Below, piece after piece: positions 5,939-11,746 of a stretch of 11,746 nt of DNA; positions within the stretch are counted from its first letter, which is position 1, and every line of letters begins with the position of its first letter. The notes under the pieces are model-generated. The model did no database searches, was not told where the DNA came from, and worked only from the letters and a program-made list of their open reading frames with translations. Source of the stretch: DATJUF01 sp035524095 (GTDB lineage: Bacteria; Desulfobacterota; Binatia; Binatales; Binataceae). The stretch is from positions 1-11,746 of the forward strand of contig DATKPK010000107.1 in NCBI GenBank assembly GCA_035524095.1. The letters run 5' to 3'. The translations under genes and the position numbers were made by a program.

Positions 5939-7342
5939 ATGAGAATTCACGGTGAGGTACCACAAGGGCAGGGGCAATCGTCAAAGCAGCGGTCTCCTCA
6001 GGACAAGACTTCAAGGGTCCGGGCTTATCGCCCGAGATGGTGGTTGTTGGGAGGTCTGGTGATCGCCGGCCTCACCTTTGGCGGAATGCCCGGACGGGCG
6101 TCGGCCAATTGCACTGTTGCACCAGGAACCGTAATCACCAGGGCGAACTGGCAACAGTACAAGGACTGCTTCAGCGATGGCGAGCAAGTCTTATGGAACG
6201 GCTCCGAGTTCTGGAAGATGCCAGATGACGTCGAGATTCATGTCGGCCAACAGCATGAATGGACACTGCCAAAGCCATGGATCGAAGCGACCGAGAAATA
6301 CGGCAGTCAGACGCAACTGACGAAGCAGCCCGACGGGGAATACAAGATCGAGAATTACACAGCGGGCACCCCATTCCCGAATCCGACCGGACCCGATAAA
6401 GGCACTGAGATTGCGGCGAATGTCACTTACAGGATGGGTCCGCATATAACGGCGGTTTCACTCAATCAGGGTAACAACGGTTACTTCTATACCAAGGACC
6501 GCTTTGGCAATTACTCGAGCCAATACTCTGACGTGGTCTACCGTCAGCTGGCCTACAATTGGCAGACTGACCAAGGGATTCCAAACACAGATCCGGGGGC
6601 CGCGGGCGCCTGGTATTCGGAATGGCTGATGGTCCAATGGCCCGAACAGTCGAAATACACCGCTGTACTGACGCTTCTATGGCAAGACAATCTCAAAGAC
6701 GATGACGACTATGCGTTTGTGCCCGCCCTACGCCGATCGCTGCGTTTATCTTCATCGGCGCGCTGCGCCCCGCTCCTTGGCAGCGATATGGTGAAGGATG
6801 ATCAGCGGGTCGGCTGGAACGGCGGTGTCGGCAAATTTGAGGGGACATACATGCGCGATCAGAAGTTGCTGGCGCTCATGGATATGAACGGCAAAGCGGC
6901 TGGGACCTTCCCGGGGGAATACGATGGGATATTGGGTTGGCCGAAGCCATCGTGGGGTAATTGGGAAACGCGTGACGTCTACGTGGTCGACATTCACCGG
7001 ATCCCTTCCATGGCGGCAGGATATTGTTATGGCAAGCGGATCGACTACGTCGACAAACAGTATTACGCCAACCTCGCTGAGGACATCTACGACTCCAACA
7101 TGAAGCTCTGGAAGGTGATGTGGGTAGGTTTATCGCCAGCGCAGTTCGACAATTATGGCGAGCAACCGGGCTTGTGCGGCATCGTGGAAGACTACTGGGA
7201 CGTCCAAAACGATCATGTCAGCTACATCACGGGTTTCGGCCCAAAGGGGATGTGCTCGACAGTGGACGGTCAGATCAAGCCTGAATACAACAACATCACG
7301 AAGTACTCGACGCCAGGTGGGTTGATGCAAATGATGCGGTAG
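5939..7342 (+). CDS. Secreted DUF1329-family protein
   Basis: The 467-residue product starts at ATG 5939 behind AGGGAGAGG (5922-5930, eight-base spacing). It has a basic, hydrophilic leader (1-33), a hydrophobic core (about 34-49) and the likely signal peptidase I site ASA/N after residue 56, so it should be exported, probably to the periplasm. The n-region is unusually long and has no twin-arginine motif. The mature part is rich in Trp, Tyr and Asp. It contains YAFVPALRRSLRLSSS...GSDMVKDDQRVGWNG, the core signature I associate with DUF1329 (Pfam PF07044), a family structurally related to outer-membrane lipoprotein-sorting proteins. Its biochemical role is unproven. In Pseudomonas and relatives it is often found beside DUF1302 and RND-type exporters near degradation genes, but neither partner is in this window. 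Cys58 is next to the cleavage site without a lipobox, so it is not a lipoprotein. A probable terminator follows. Confidence 0.8.
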   Translation: MRIHGEVPQGQGQSSKQRSPQDKTSRVRAYRPRWWLLGGLVIAGLTFGGMPGRASANCTVAPGTVITRANWQQYKDCFSDGEQVLWNGSEFWKMPDDVEIHVGQQHEWTLPKPWIEATEKYGSQTQLTKQPDGEYKIENYTAGTPFPNPTGPDKGTEIAANVTYRMGPHITAVSLNQGNNGYFYTKDRFGNYSSQYSDVVYRQLAYNWQTDQGIPNTDPGAAGAWYSEWLMVQWPEQSKYTAVLTLLWQDNLKDDDDYAFVPALRRSLRLSSSARCAPLLGSDMVKDDQRVGWNGGVGKFEGTYMRDQKLLALMDMNGKAAGTFPGEYDGILGWPKPSWGNWETRDVYVVDIHRIPSMAAGYCYGKRIDYVDKQYYANLAEDIYDSNMKLWKVMWVGLSPAQFDNYGEQPGLCGIVEDYWDVQNDHVSYITGFGPKGMCSTVDGQIKPEYNNITKYSTPGGLMQMMR

Positions 7343-7369
7343 AAGTGCAACCAGGATCAAAGACGAGGG

Positions 7370-7400
7370 GGCGGCGGCGTGGTAAGCGTTGCCGCCTTTT
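7370..7400 (+). terminator. Rho-independent terminator after the DUF1329 gene
   Basis: A GC-rich inverted repeat, GGCGGC (7373-7378; a register starting at 7370 is also possible) pairing with GCCGCC (7391-7396), is followed at once by TTTT (7397-7400) and a pyrimidine-rich tail. It begins 28 bases after the DUF1329 stop codon. The loop of about 12 bases is long, so strength is uncertain, but position and T-run fit an intrinsic terminator that isolates the DUF1329 transcript from the DUF59 gene. Confidence 0.6.
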
Positions 7401-7499
7401 CCTTTGGATCAAGCCATGGTCTGGGCGTATCGCTGTCGGTGGCGATGATGATAACTTTTCGGCTAGGCCCCTGCGCATCATGAACGACATACGTCGCCT

Positions 7500-7802
7500 A
7501 TGCTGAACAACGAAGAAGTCGAAGAAGTCCTGCGGGAGTGTTTTGACCCGGAGATTCCGGTCAACGTACTCGACCTGGGGTTGATCTACGACGTAGCCGT
7601 CGAGGGTCACGCGGTCAATATCAAGATGACGCTGACGGCGCCTGGCTGCTCGATGGGCGCAATGATCGCGACGGAGATCGAAGACAAGCTGCTGGGCTTG
7701 CCCGATTGCGAACGAGCGATCGTCGAGATCGTATGGGAGCCGCCGTGGACGCCTCATCGGATGAGCGAGGCGGCGCGCAAGCAATTAGGGCTGGACGATT
7801 AA
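7500..7802 (+). CDS. MIP18/PaaD-like (DUF59) iron-sulfur cluster assembly protein
   Basis: This 100-residue protein has the hallmark FDPEIPVNVLDLGLIYDV segment (15-32), TAPGC with the conserved Cys50 (46-50), and WEPPWTPHRMSE (79-90) near the C-terminus. Together these define the stand-alone MIP18/SufT/PaaD-type family (Pfam PF01883). Family members help mature Fe-S proteins (SufT, eukaryotic MIP18), and PaaD acts on the phenylacetyl-CoA epoxidase. The length is that of the single-domain form, with no ATPase (Mrp/ApbC) fusion and no signal peptide. The ATG at 7500 has only a weak ribosome binding site. No other suf or isc gene and no paa monooxygenase subunit is visible here, so it appears to be transcribed alone, with the terminator of the DUF1329 gene upstream and a convergent gene downstream. 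The family call is firm, while the client protein is unknown. Confidence 0.9.
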   Translation: MLNNEEVEEVLRECFDPEIPVNVLDLGLIYDVAVEGHAVNIKMTLTAPGCSMGAMIATEIEDKLLGLPDCERAIVEIVWEPPWTPHRMSEAARKQLGLDD

Positions 7803-8066
7803 ACAGGACATCAAGAGTCTGGCCCTCAAGCGGAGAATCAGTCAATCGAAGTCGCTCAACCCGAACTAGAGGGATTTTGAAGCCAGGAGTGAGATAAAAT
7901 CACGGGGTAATGAGCTCACACAGAATCAGATCGAGATTCTTCGCCTTACCGTGCGAGAATGACAAAAATAGAGCGGGCAAGCCCACGTCAAACTGACTGA
8001 CCCATCACCCTGCCCAGTCGGCAAGAGGCTTTTACTTAAAAGCTTCGCTACTCTGTTCTCGGTAGC
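7803..8066. other. Convergent intergenic region
   Basis: These 264 bases lie between the ends of the DUF59 gene and the FAD oxidase gene. I see no credible gene. Near the right end is a perfect inverted repeat, GCTTTT-acTT-AAAAGC (8028-8043), which could act as a weak bidirectional stop for the two converging transcripts. A shorter TGCC/GGCA stem (8011-8014 with 8020-8023) lies beside it. Confidence 0.4.
8028..8043. repeat. Perfect 6-bp inverted repeat between convergent genes
   Basis: GCTTTT (8028-8033) pairs with AAAAGC (8038-8043) around a four-base centre. It lies 24 bases past the stop of the leftward FAD oxidase gene. It has a T-run in its own left arm but no separate T-tract after the stem, so it is at best a weak terminator-like hairpin. 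Confidence 0.4.
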
Positions 8067-9674
8067 TCACGGATCGATCAGGACGCCGGGGTTGAGGATC
8101 GCGTGAGGGTCAAGGGCCTTTTTGGCGGCCTTCAGTGCCAGTGCGAAGCCGTCGGGACGCTGGCGGTCGTACCAAGGCCGATGGTCACGTCCGACTGAGT
8201 GATGATGCGTGATCGTTCCGCCAAGGCTAATTAGCTCGTCAGATATCACCTGCTTGATCTCGTCCCATTGCTCAAGTTCGGAACCCCGCTTGCCCGGAGC
8301 AAGAATCGTGTAATAGGGCGCAGGACCGTCGGGATAGGCGTGGGTGAAACGGACGGTAACGGTTCCCTTGCCACAGACCCGATTCACAGCATCCTGGGCG
8401 GTCTGCATGATGCGGCGGTTGAAATCCTCGAAGCGGTCCCAGGTGATGGCAGTCTCGAAGGTCTCGCTGACCATGCCCATCGCGACCACGGTGTCGCGTA
8501 GATAAGGGGCATTGAGGAACGCCTGACGCCAAGCTCCGGCTGCGCCCTCGTGCGTGGCCGCGCTGTCAGTACTGGTCCTGCCAGCGTCGGAGGGAATCTG
8601 GCCGCCGAAATCGGAGCAGCATTCGAGCGCACGAGCCATCCACGGTTCGAGTGTGTGATCGGCGGACTCGAAGGCCAGCACCAATACGGCAGCATCGCCC
8701 TCGTTAGCTCCAGCATTGGCAGCTTCGCCCGGATCGAGCAGGCGGCAATTAGCGGGATAGAGCCCAGCTTGCGAAATCGCACGGACGGCCTTAGCGCCCG
8801 TGGCGAAGTCAGGGAAGTTGATCGAGGCGCCAGCGCGGAATTTGGGACGATCCTGAAGACGCATCCAGGCTTCAGTGATGATGCCCAGTGTGCCTTCGGA
8901 ACCGATGAACATGCGATCCGGGCTTGGGCCTGCGCCGGAACCTGGGAGGCGGCGCGACTCGATGATGCCGCTGGGGGTCACGACTCGAATCGACTCGACA
9001 AAATCGTCGATATGAGTATAGAGCGTCGCGAAATGGCCGCCGGAACGGGTGGCGATCCATCCGCCTAAGGATGAGAACTCGAAGGACTGAGGGAAGTGGC
9101 GGAGCGTATAGCCATGCGGACGCAACTGATCTTCGAGGGCGGGACCAAGGACACCGCCCTGAATGCGTGCCGCGCGCGACGCCCGGTCAACTTCGAGGAC
9201 TTTATCGAGGCGGGTCAAATCGATCGAGACGGAGCCGCGATAATCGCCTTGCGAAGGCGGTTCGACTCCGCCGGTGACACTTGAGCCGCCGCCGTAAGGA
9301 CTGACGGCGATGCGCTGGCCGTCGCACCATTCGAGGATGCGAATCAGTTCCGCTTCGTCGCGGGGGAAGGCGACCAAGTCAAACGGATTAGCGAAGTCGC
9401 GGCGGAAGGCGCGCACGATATCGCGAAAGCTGCGGCCGTAACTGTGAGCGGCACGCTCCCATGCGCTCGCCGTGAAGATAGATGCAAGCGCGTCGGGCGG
9501 CTTGATGCGCGGGGCGCGCAGGTTGAGATCCGCTTCAGTGGGAGTCGGCAGAATTTTCAACTCAGCGAGGCCGAAGCGATGGGCCATTTTCTCGGCCATG
9601 CGCTGCTTCTGTTCGGCGTTCGGCCCCTGATCTTCGTAGCCCCATCCCCAGAATTTGCGCCTGCGCTCGGCCAT
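8067..9674 (-). CDS. FAD-linked oxidase, alkyldihydroxyacetonephosphate synthase (AGPS)-like
   Basis: The 535-residue flavoprotein belongs to the vanillyl-alcohol oxidase/PCMH fold. The N-terminus KFWGWGYEDQ (7-16) resembles the start of AGPS-type enzymes. The FAD-binding domain follows with SPYGGGSSVTGG (125-136), PQSFEFSSLGGWIATRSGGH (195-214) and GSEGTLGIITE (258-268). The C-terminal half holds YPDGPAPYYTI (447-457) and the His cluster THHHSVG (489-495) seen in AGPS, ending in LDPHAILNPGVL, typical of FAD-oxidase_C. AGPS swaps an acyl for an alkyl chain in ether-lipid synthesis. Many bacterial homologues are simply FAD oxidoreductases, some acting on hydroxy acids, so the substrate is open. 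ATG at 9674 has AGGAG nine bases upstream (9684-9688). There is no signal peptide. It is divergent from the haloalkane dehalogenase, sharing a 159-base gap, and converges on the DUF59 gene. Confidence 0.88.
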   Translation of the reverse strand: MAERRRKFWGWGYEDQGPNAEQKQRMAEKMAHRFGLAELKILPTPTEADLNLRAPRIKPPDALASIFTASAWERAAHSYGRSFRDIVRAFRRDFANPFDLVAFPRDEAELIRILEWCDGQRIAVSPYGGGSSVTGGVEPPSQGDYRGSVSIDLTRLDKVLEVDRASRAARIQGGVLGPALEDQLRPHGYTLRHFPQSFEFSSLGGWIATRSGGHFATLYTHIDDFVESIRVVTPSGIIESRRLPGSGAGPSPDRMFIGSEGTLGIITEAWMRLQDRPKFRAGASINFPDFATGAKAVRAISQAGLYPANCRLLDPGEAANAGANEGDAAVLVLAFESADHTLEPWMARALECCSDFGGQIPSDAGRTSTDSAATHEGAAGAWRQAFLNAPYLRDTVVAMGMVSETFETAITWDRFEDFNRRIMQTAQDAVNRVCGKGTVTVRFTHAYPDGPAPYYTILAPGKRGSELEQWDEIKQVISDELISLGGTITHHHSVGRDHRPWYDRQRPDGFALALKAAKKALDPHAILNPGVLIDP

Positions 9675-9833
9675 CGAAGTTCGCTCCTATCGAATATACC
9701 GGTGAAATGACTGGGGCAATTTTGCTCCGTTGTGAGCCGAGACCGCAAGGCAGTTACACCCTAAGAATGCGTGACGCTTGCGCGCGTCTTCAAGGCTTCG
9801 TATCTGTCATCATCGTAGCCAGGAGCAAGGCTG
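9675..9833. other. Divergent promoter region between the FAD oxidase and haloalkane dehalogenase genes
   Basis: These 159 bases must hold the start signals of both divergent genes. Ribosome binding sites are at 9684-9688 (minus) and 9821-9825 (plus). No obvious long operator palindrome is visible, and no regulator gene lies next to the pair. Confidence 0.5.
9778..9806 (+). promoter_or_regulatory. Possible sigma70-type promoter for the dehalogenase gene
   Basis: TTGCGC (9778-9783) and TATCTG (9801-9806) are separated by an ideal 17 bases. This would start a transcript just ahead of the AGGAG ribosome binding site at 9821. The -10 box matches consensus only in TAT, so this is a weak candidate. 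Confidence 0.25.
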
Positions 9834-10724
9834 ATGAGTGATGAGATGATTTCGGCAGTGGATAACCACCCACGTAAGCGCGTTAAGGTCGGCGGGGTCG
9901 AGATGGCCTACGTCGATACGGGCGAGGGCGAGCCGATCGTTTTTCTGCACGGCAATCCAACGTCGTCGTATCTGTGGCGCAACGTCATTCCCTATCTTGA
10001 AGGGCAGGCGCGGTGCCTGGCGCCGGATCTGGTCGGGATGGGCGATTCAGGCAAGGAACCGAACGGGGCGTATCGCTTCGTCGATCATGCGCGTTATCTC
10101 GACGGCTGGTTCGACGCGGTCGGGCTGAAACGCAACGTCACACTTGTAATACACGACTGGGGATCCGCGCTGGGATTCCATTGGGCCTATCGGAATCAGT
10201 CGAGCGTGCGGGGAATCGCATACATGGAGGCGATAGTGCGTCCGCTGAAGATGGCAGAATGGCCGCCCGCGTCACAGCGGATTTTTCAAGGATTGCGGAG
10301 CAGTACGGGCGACGAAATGGTATTAGAAAAGAATCTTTTCATTGAGCGGATTCTGCCCGGCAGCGTGATCCGCAAACTCGCGGAAGAAGAGATGGCCGCC
10401 TACCGCAAGCCGTACCTTGAACCCGGAGAATCACGGCGGCCGACACTGACGTGGCCGAGGCAGATCCCGTTCGACGGCGAACCGGCGGACGTCAATGCAA
10501 TAGTGGAAGCCTATGCGGCTTGGCTCGCGTCGAGTAGTCTGCCGAAGCTCTTTATCAACGCTGAACCGGGCGCAATTCTGACTGGTGCACCGCGGGAATT
10601 TTGCCGTCGGTGGCCGAATCAGCGAGAAGTGACGGTCAAGGGTTCGCACTTTATCCAAGAGGATTCGCCGCACGAGATTGGACGAGCGATCGTGGAGTGG
10701 TACGGCACGCTGCCGTCCTGCTAG
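9834..10724 (+). CDS. Haloalkane dehalogenase, HLD-II (DhaA/LinB-like) subfamily
   Basis: This 296-residue alpha/beta hydrolase should hydrolyse carbon-halogen bonds of haloalkanes to give alcohol and halide in the cytosol. The whole HLD-II catalytic pentad is visible at nearly the same numbering as DhaA: halide-binding Asn41 in FLHGNPTSSYLWR, nucleophile Asp108 and halide-binding Trp109 in VIHDWGSALGFHWAYR, acid Glu132 in YMEAIVRP after strand 6, and base His272 in GSHFIQED. The acid's position after strand 6 separates HLD-II from HLD-I. Flanking motifs (CLAPDLVGMGDSGK, YRFVDHARYLDGWFDAVGL) also match. ATG at 9834 follows AGGAG with eight bases between. Renilla luciferase shares the same pentad, so the residues alone do not prove dehalogenase activity, but the overall sequence is close to DhaA-type enzymes. 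The substrate range is unknown. A crotonase gene follows on the same strand after 107 bases. Confidence 0.92.
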   Translation: MSDEMISAVDNHPRKRVKVGGVEMAYVDTGEGEPIVFLHGNPTSSYLWRNVIPYLEGQARCLAPDLVGMGDSGKEPNGAYRFVDHARYLDGWFDAVGLKRNVTLVIHDWGSALGFHWAYRNQSSVRGIAYMEAIVRPLKMAEWPPASQRIFQGLRSSTGDEMVLEKNLFIERILPGSVIRKLAEEEMAAYRKPYLEPGESRRPTLTWPRQIPFDGEPADVNAIVEAYAAWLASSSLPKLFINAEPGAILTGAPREFCRRWPNQREVTVKGSHFIQEDSPHEIGRAIVEWYGTLPSC

Positions 10725-10831
10725 GGTGAGGCAGAATTTTGTCACCGCACGCGGCAGTCGTCGAATACGTGGAAGTTACATATCGGAGCGGCAAGCTCGG
10801 TGTGCGGGGAAGCGTCTGGAGTTAATCGTCG

Positions 10832-11626
10832 ATGGAAAATCTGGGAACGCTGCTATTCGAGATCCGCGAGCACATCGCTTATATCACCTTGAATCGGCCG
10901 GAAGCGGCCAATGCGATGAACCTGGAACTCGCGCGGGAACTCGAACAGGTCGCGCTGGAGTGCGAAGAGAGTAGCCAGGTGCGCGCGGTCCTGCTGACTG
11001 GCGCGGGCAAGATGTTTTGCGGCGGCGGTGACTTGAAAGCATTCGCGGCGGAGGACCCGACCCATCTGCCGGCCTATTTGAAGCGGGTCACGCTCTACCT
11101 CCATAAAGCGATTCATCGGTTTGCGCGAATGCGCGCGCCGGTCGTGATGGCAGTTAATGGCAACGCGGGTGGCGGCGGGATGAGCCTCGCGTGCGCAGGG
11201 GATATCGTGCTCGCGGGCGAATCGGCACGTTTCACGATGGCCTACACGCGTGTCGGACTGACGCCCGACGGTTCATCGACATATTACCTGCCGCGGATTA
11301 TCGGACTGCGGCGCACGCTCGAATTGGCGCTGACGAATCGAGTGCTGACGGCAAAAGAAGCAGAGGCGATCGGGCTGGTGACGCGCGTCGTTCCGGATGA
11401 TCAGTTGATCGCGCAGGCTGAGGCGCTGGGCAGCGAGTTGGCGCACGGGCCGACGCGCGCCTACGGTGGGGTCAAGCGCCTGATGTATAGTACGGCCAAC
11501 AATACGCTCGATGAGCAAATGGAGCTCGAGAGCGAATGGATAGCAGATATGGCGCGGACGTGGGACGCGCAAGAAGGGATCGCGGCATTTGTGGGCAAGC
11601 GGGCGCCCAAGTTCAATGGGCAGTAG
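10832..11626 (+). CDS. Enoyl-CoA hydratase/isomerase (crotonase) family protein, PaaG- or 4-chlorobenzoyl-CoA dehalogenase-like
   Basis: The 264-residue protein has the crotonase core: NRPEAANAMN (21-30), the first oxyanion-hole segment FCGGGDLKAF (62-71), the second GNAGGGGMSLA (110-120), and LPRIIGLRRTLELALTNR (153-170). It acts on an acyl-CoA thioester. Both hydratase glutamates are missing: by my alignment the Glu144 position is Ser118 and the Glu164 position is Tyr138, so hydratase activity is unlikely. Asp146 in GLTPDGSST occupies the place of the catalytic Asp of PaaG-type isomerases and of Asp145 in 4-chlorobenzoyl-CoA dehalogenase; His91 falls at that enzyme's base His90, and Tyr138 at Trp137. 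Isomerase is the more common role for this subgroup. ATG at 10832 has TGGAG at 10817-10821. It lies 107 bases after the haloalkane dehalogenase on the same strand and may be co-transcribed with it. Confidence 0.88.
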   Translation: MENLGTLLFEIREHIAYITLNRPEAANAMNLELARELEQVALECEESSQVRAVLLTGAGKMFCGGGDLKAFAAEDPTHLPAYLKRVTLYLHKAIHRFARMRAPVVMAVNGNAGGGGMSLACAGDIVLAGESARFTMAYTRVGLTPDGSSTYYLPRIIGLRRTLELALTNRVLTAKEAEAIGLVTRVVPDDQLIAQAEALGSELAHGPTRAYGGVKRLMYSTANNTLDEQMELESEWIADMARTWDAQEGIAAFVGKRAPKFNGQ

Positions 11627-11746
11627 ACTTCAGGTTCCGAGGCCGGACGCGTGCAAACCTCGCGGCGGCACGGGCTCAGAGGCCCGGCTTATGAAATGAG
11701 CAGACATGGACATGAAAGACCGGTCAGGACCGGGCATAGTGTCTTA
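11627..11746. other. Region after the crotonase gene
   Basis: This 120-base tail has no completed gene. A hairpin CGGGC-tcagag-GCCCG (11671-11686) starts 45 bases after the crotonase stop but has no T-run, so it is only a weak terminator candidate. An ATG at 11706 opens a frame that runs off the end (MDMKDRSGPGIVS), but without a recognisable ribosome binding site. It is too short to assign and may not be a gene. A second short inverted repeat, CCGGTC/GACCGG, lies at 11720-11733. Confidence 0.35.

Noticed and set aside
8550..9068. A 172-codon plus-strand frame inside the FAD oxidase gene
   Set aside because: It is a shadow of an intact flavoprotein gene on the other strand.
9693..9719. TATATT (-10-like) and TTGCCC (-35-like) on the minus strand as a promoter for the FAD oxidase
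   Set aside because: The spacer is only 15 bases, and the predicted transcript start would fall within the ribosome binding site at 9684-9688.
11706..11746. Start of a further plus-strand gene at the window edge
   Set aside because: Only 13 complete codons are visible and there is no convincing ribosome binding site, so it is mentioned but not called.

Overview
The window looks like a chromosomal segment of a moderately GC-rich, free-living bacterium with a broad, largely oxidative catabolic repertoire. The mix is a Baeyer-Villiger-type monooxygenase, EthD-like and SDR proteins, a DUF1329 protein, an AGPS-like FAD oxidase, a haloalkane dehalogenase and a crotonase. It recalls uncultured soil or sediment lineages of the Binatota/Desulfobacterota type, but that placement is inference and no marker gene is present. 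I see no rRNA, tRNA, transposase, integrase, phage gene or CRISPR array.

Layout. Positions 1-5602 hold six genes, all on the minus strand. Read in transcription order from the right they are: a small TPR protein; an SDR oxidoreductase that overlaps it by an ATGA junction; a tandem EthD-like protein; an orphan GH77 4-alpha-glucanotransferase (malQ); a seven-bladed streptogramin-lyase-like lipoprotein; and the N-terminal half of a flavoprotein monooxygenase cut by the window edge. TPR, SDR and EthD are close enough to be one operon. A 336-base, partly AT-rich divergent intergenic region (5603-5938) separates this block from a plus-strand secreted DUF1329 protein, which is followed by a likely terminator and a stand-alone MIP18/PaaD-like (DUF59) gene. 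A minus-strand AGPS-like FAD oxidase (8067-9674) converges on that gene. It is divergent from a plus-strand pair: an HLD-II haloalkane dehalogenase (9834-10724) and an enoyl-CoA hydratase/isomerase-family protein (10832-11626).

How they may work together. BVMO, SDR, EthD-like protein, FAD oxidase, dehalogenase and crotonase are all types used in breakdown of ketones, halogenated compounds or acyl-CoA intermediates, and DUF1329 proteins are often found near such genes. No complete pathway can be read from the window. The most interesting point is the dehalogenase followed by a crotonase that lacks both hydratase glutamates but carries His91 and Asp146, where 4-chlorobenzoyl-CoA dehalogenase has His90 and Asp145. 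Isomerase activity remains the more conservative reading. I found no clearly new multi-gene system.
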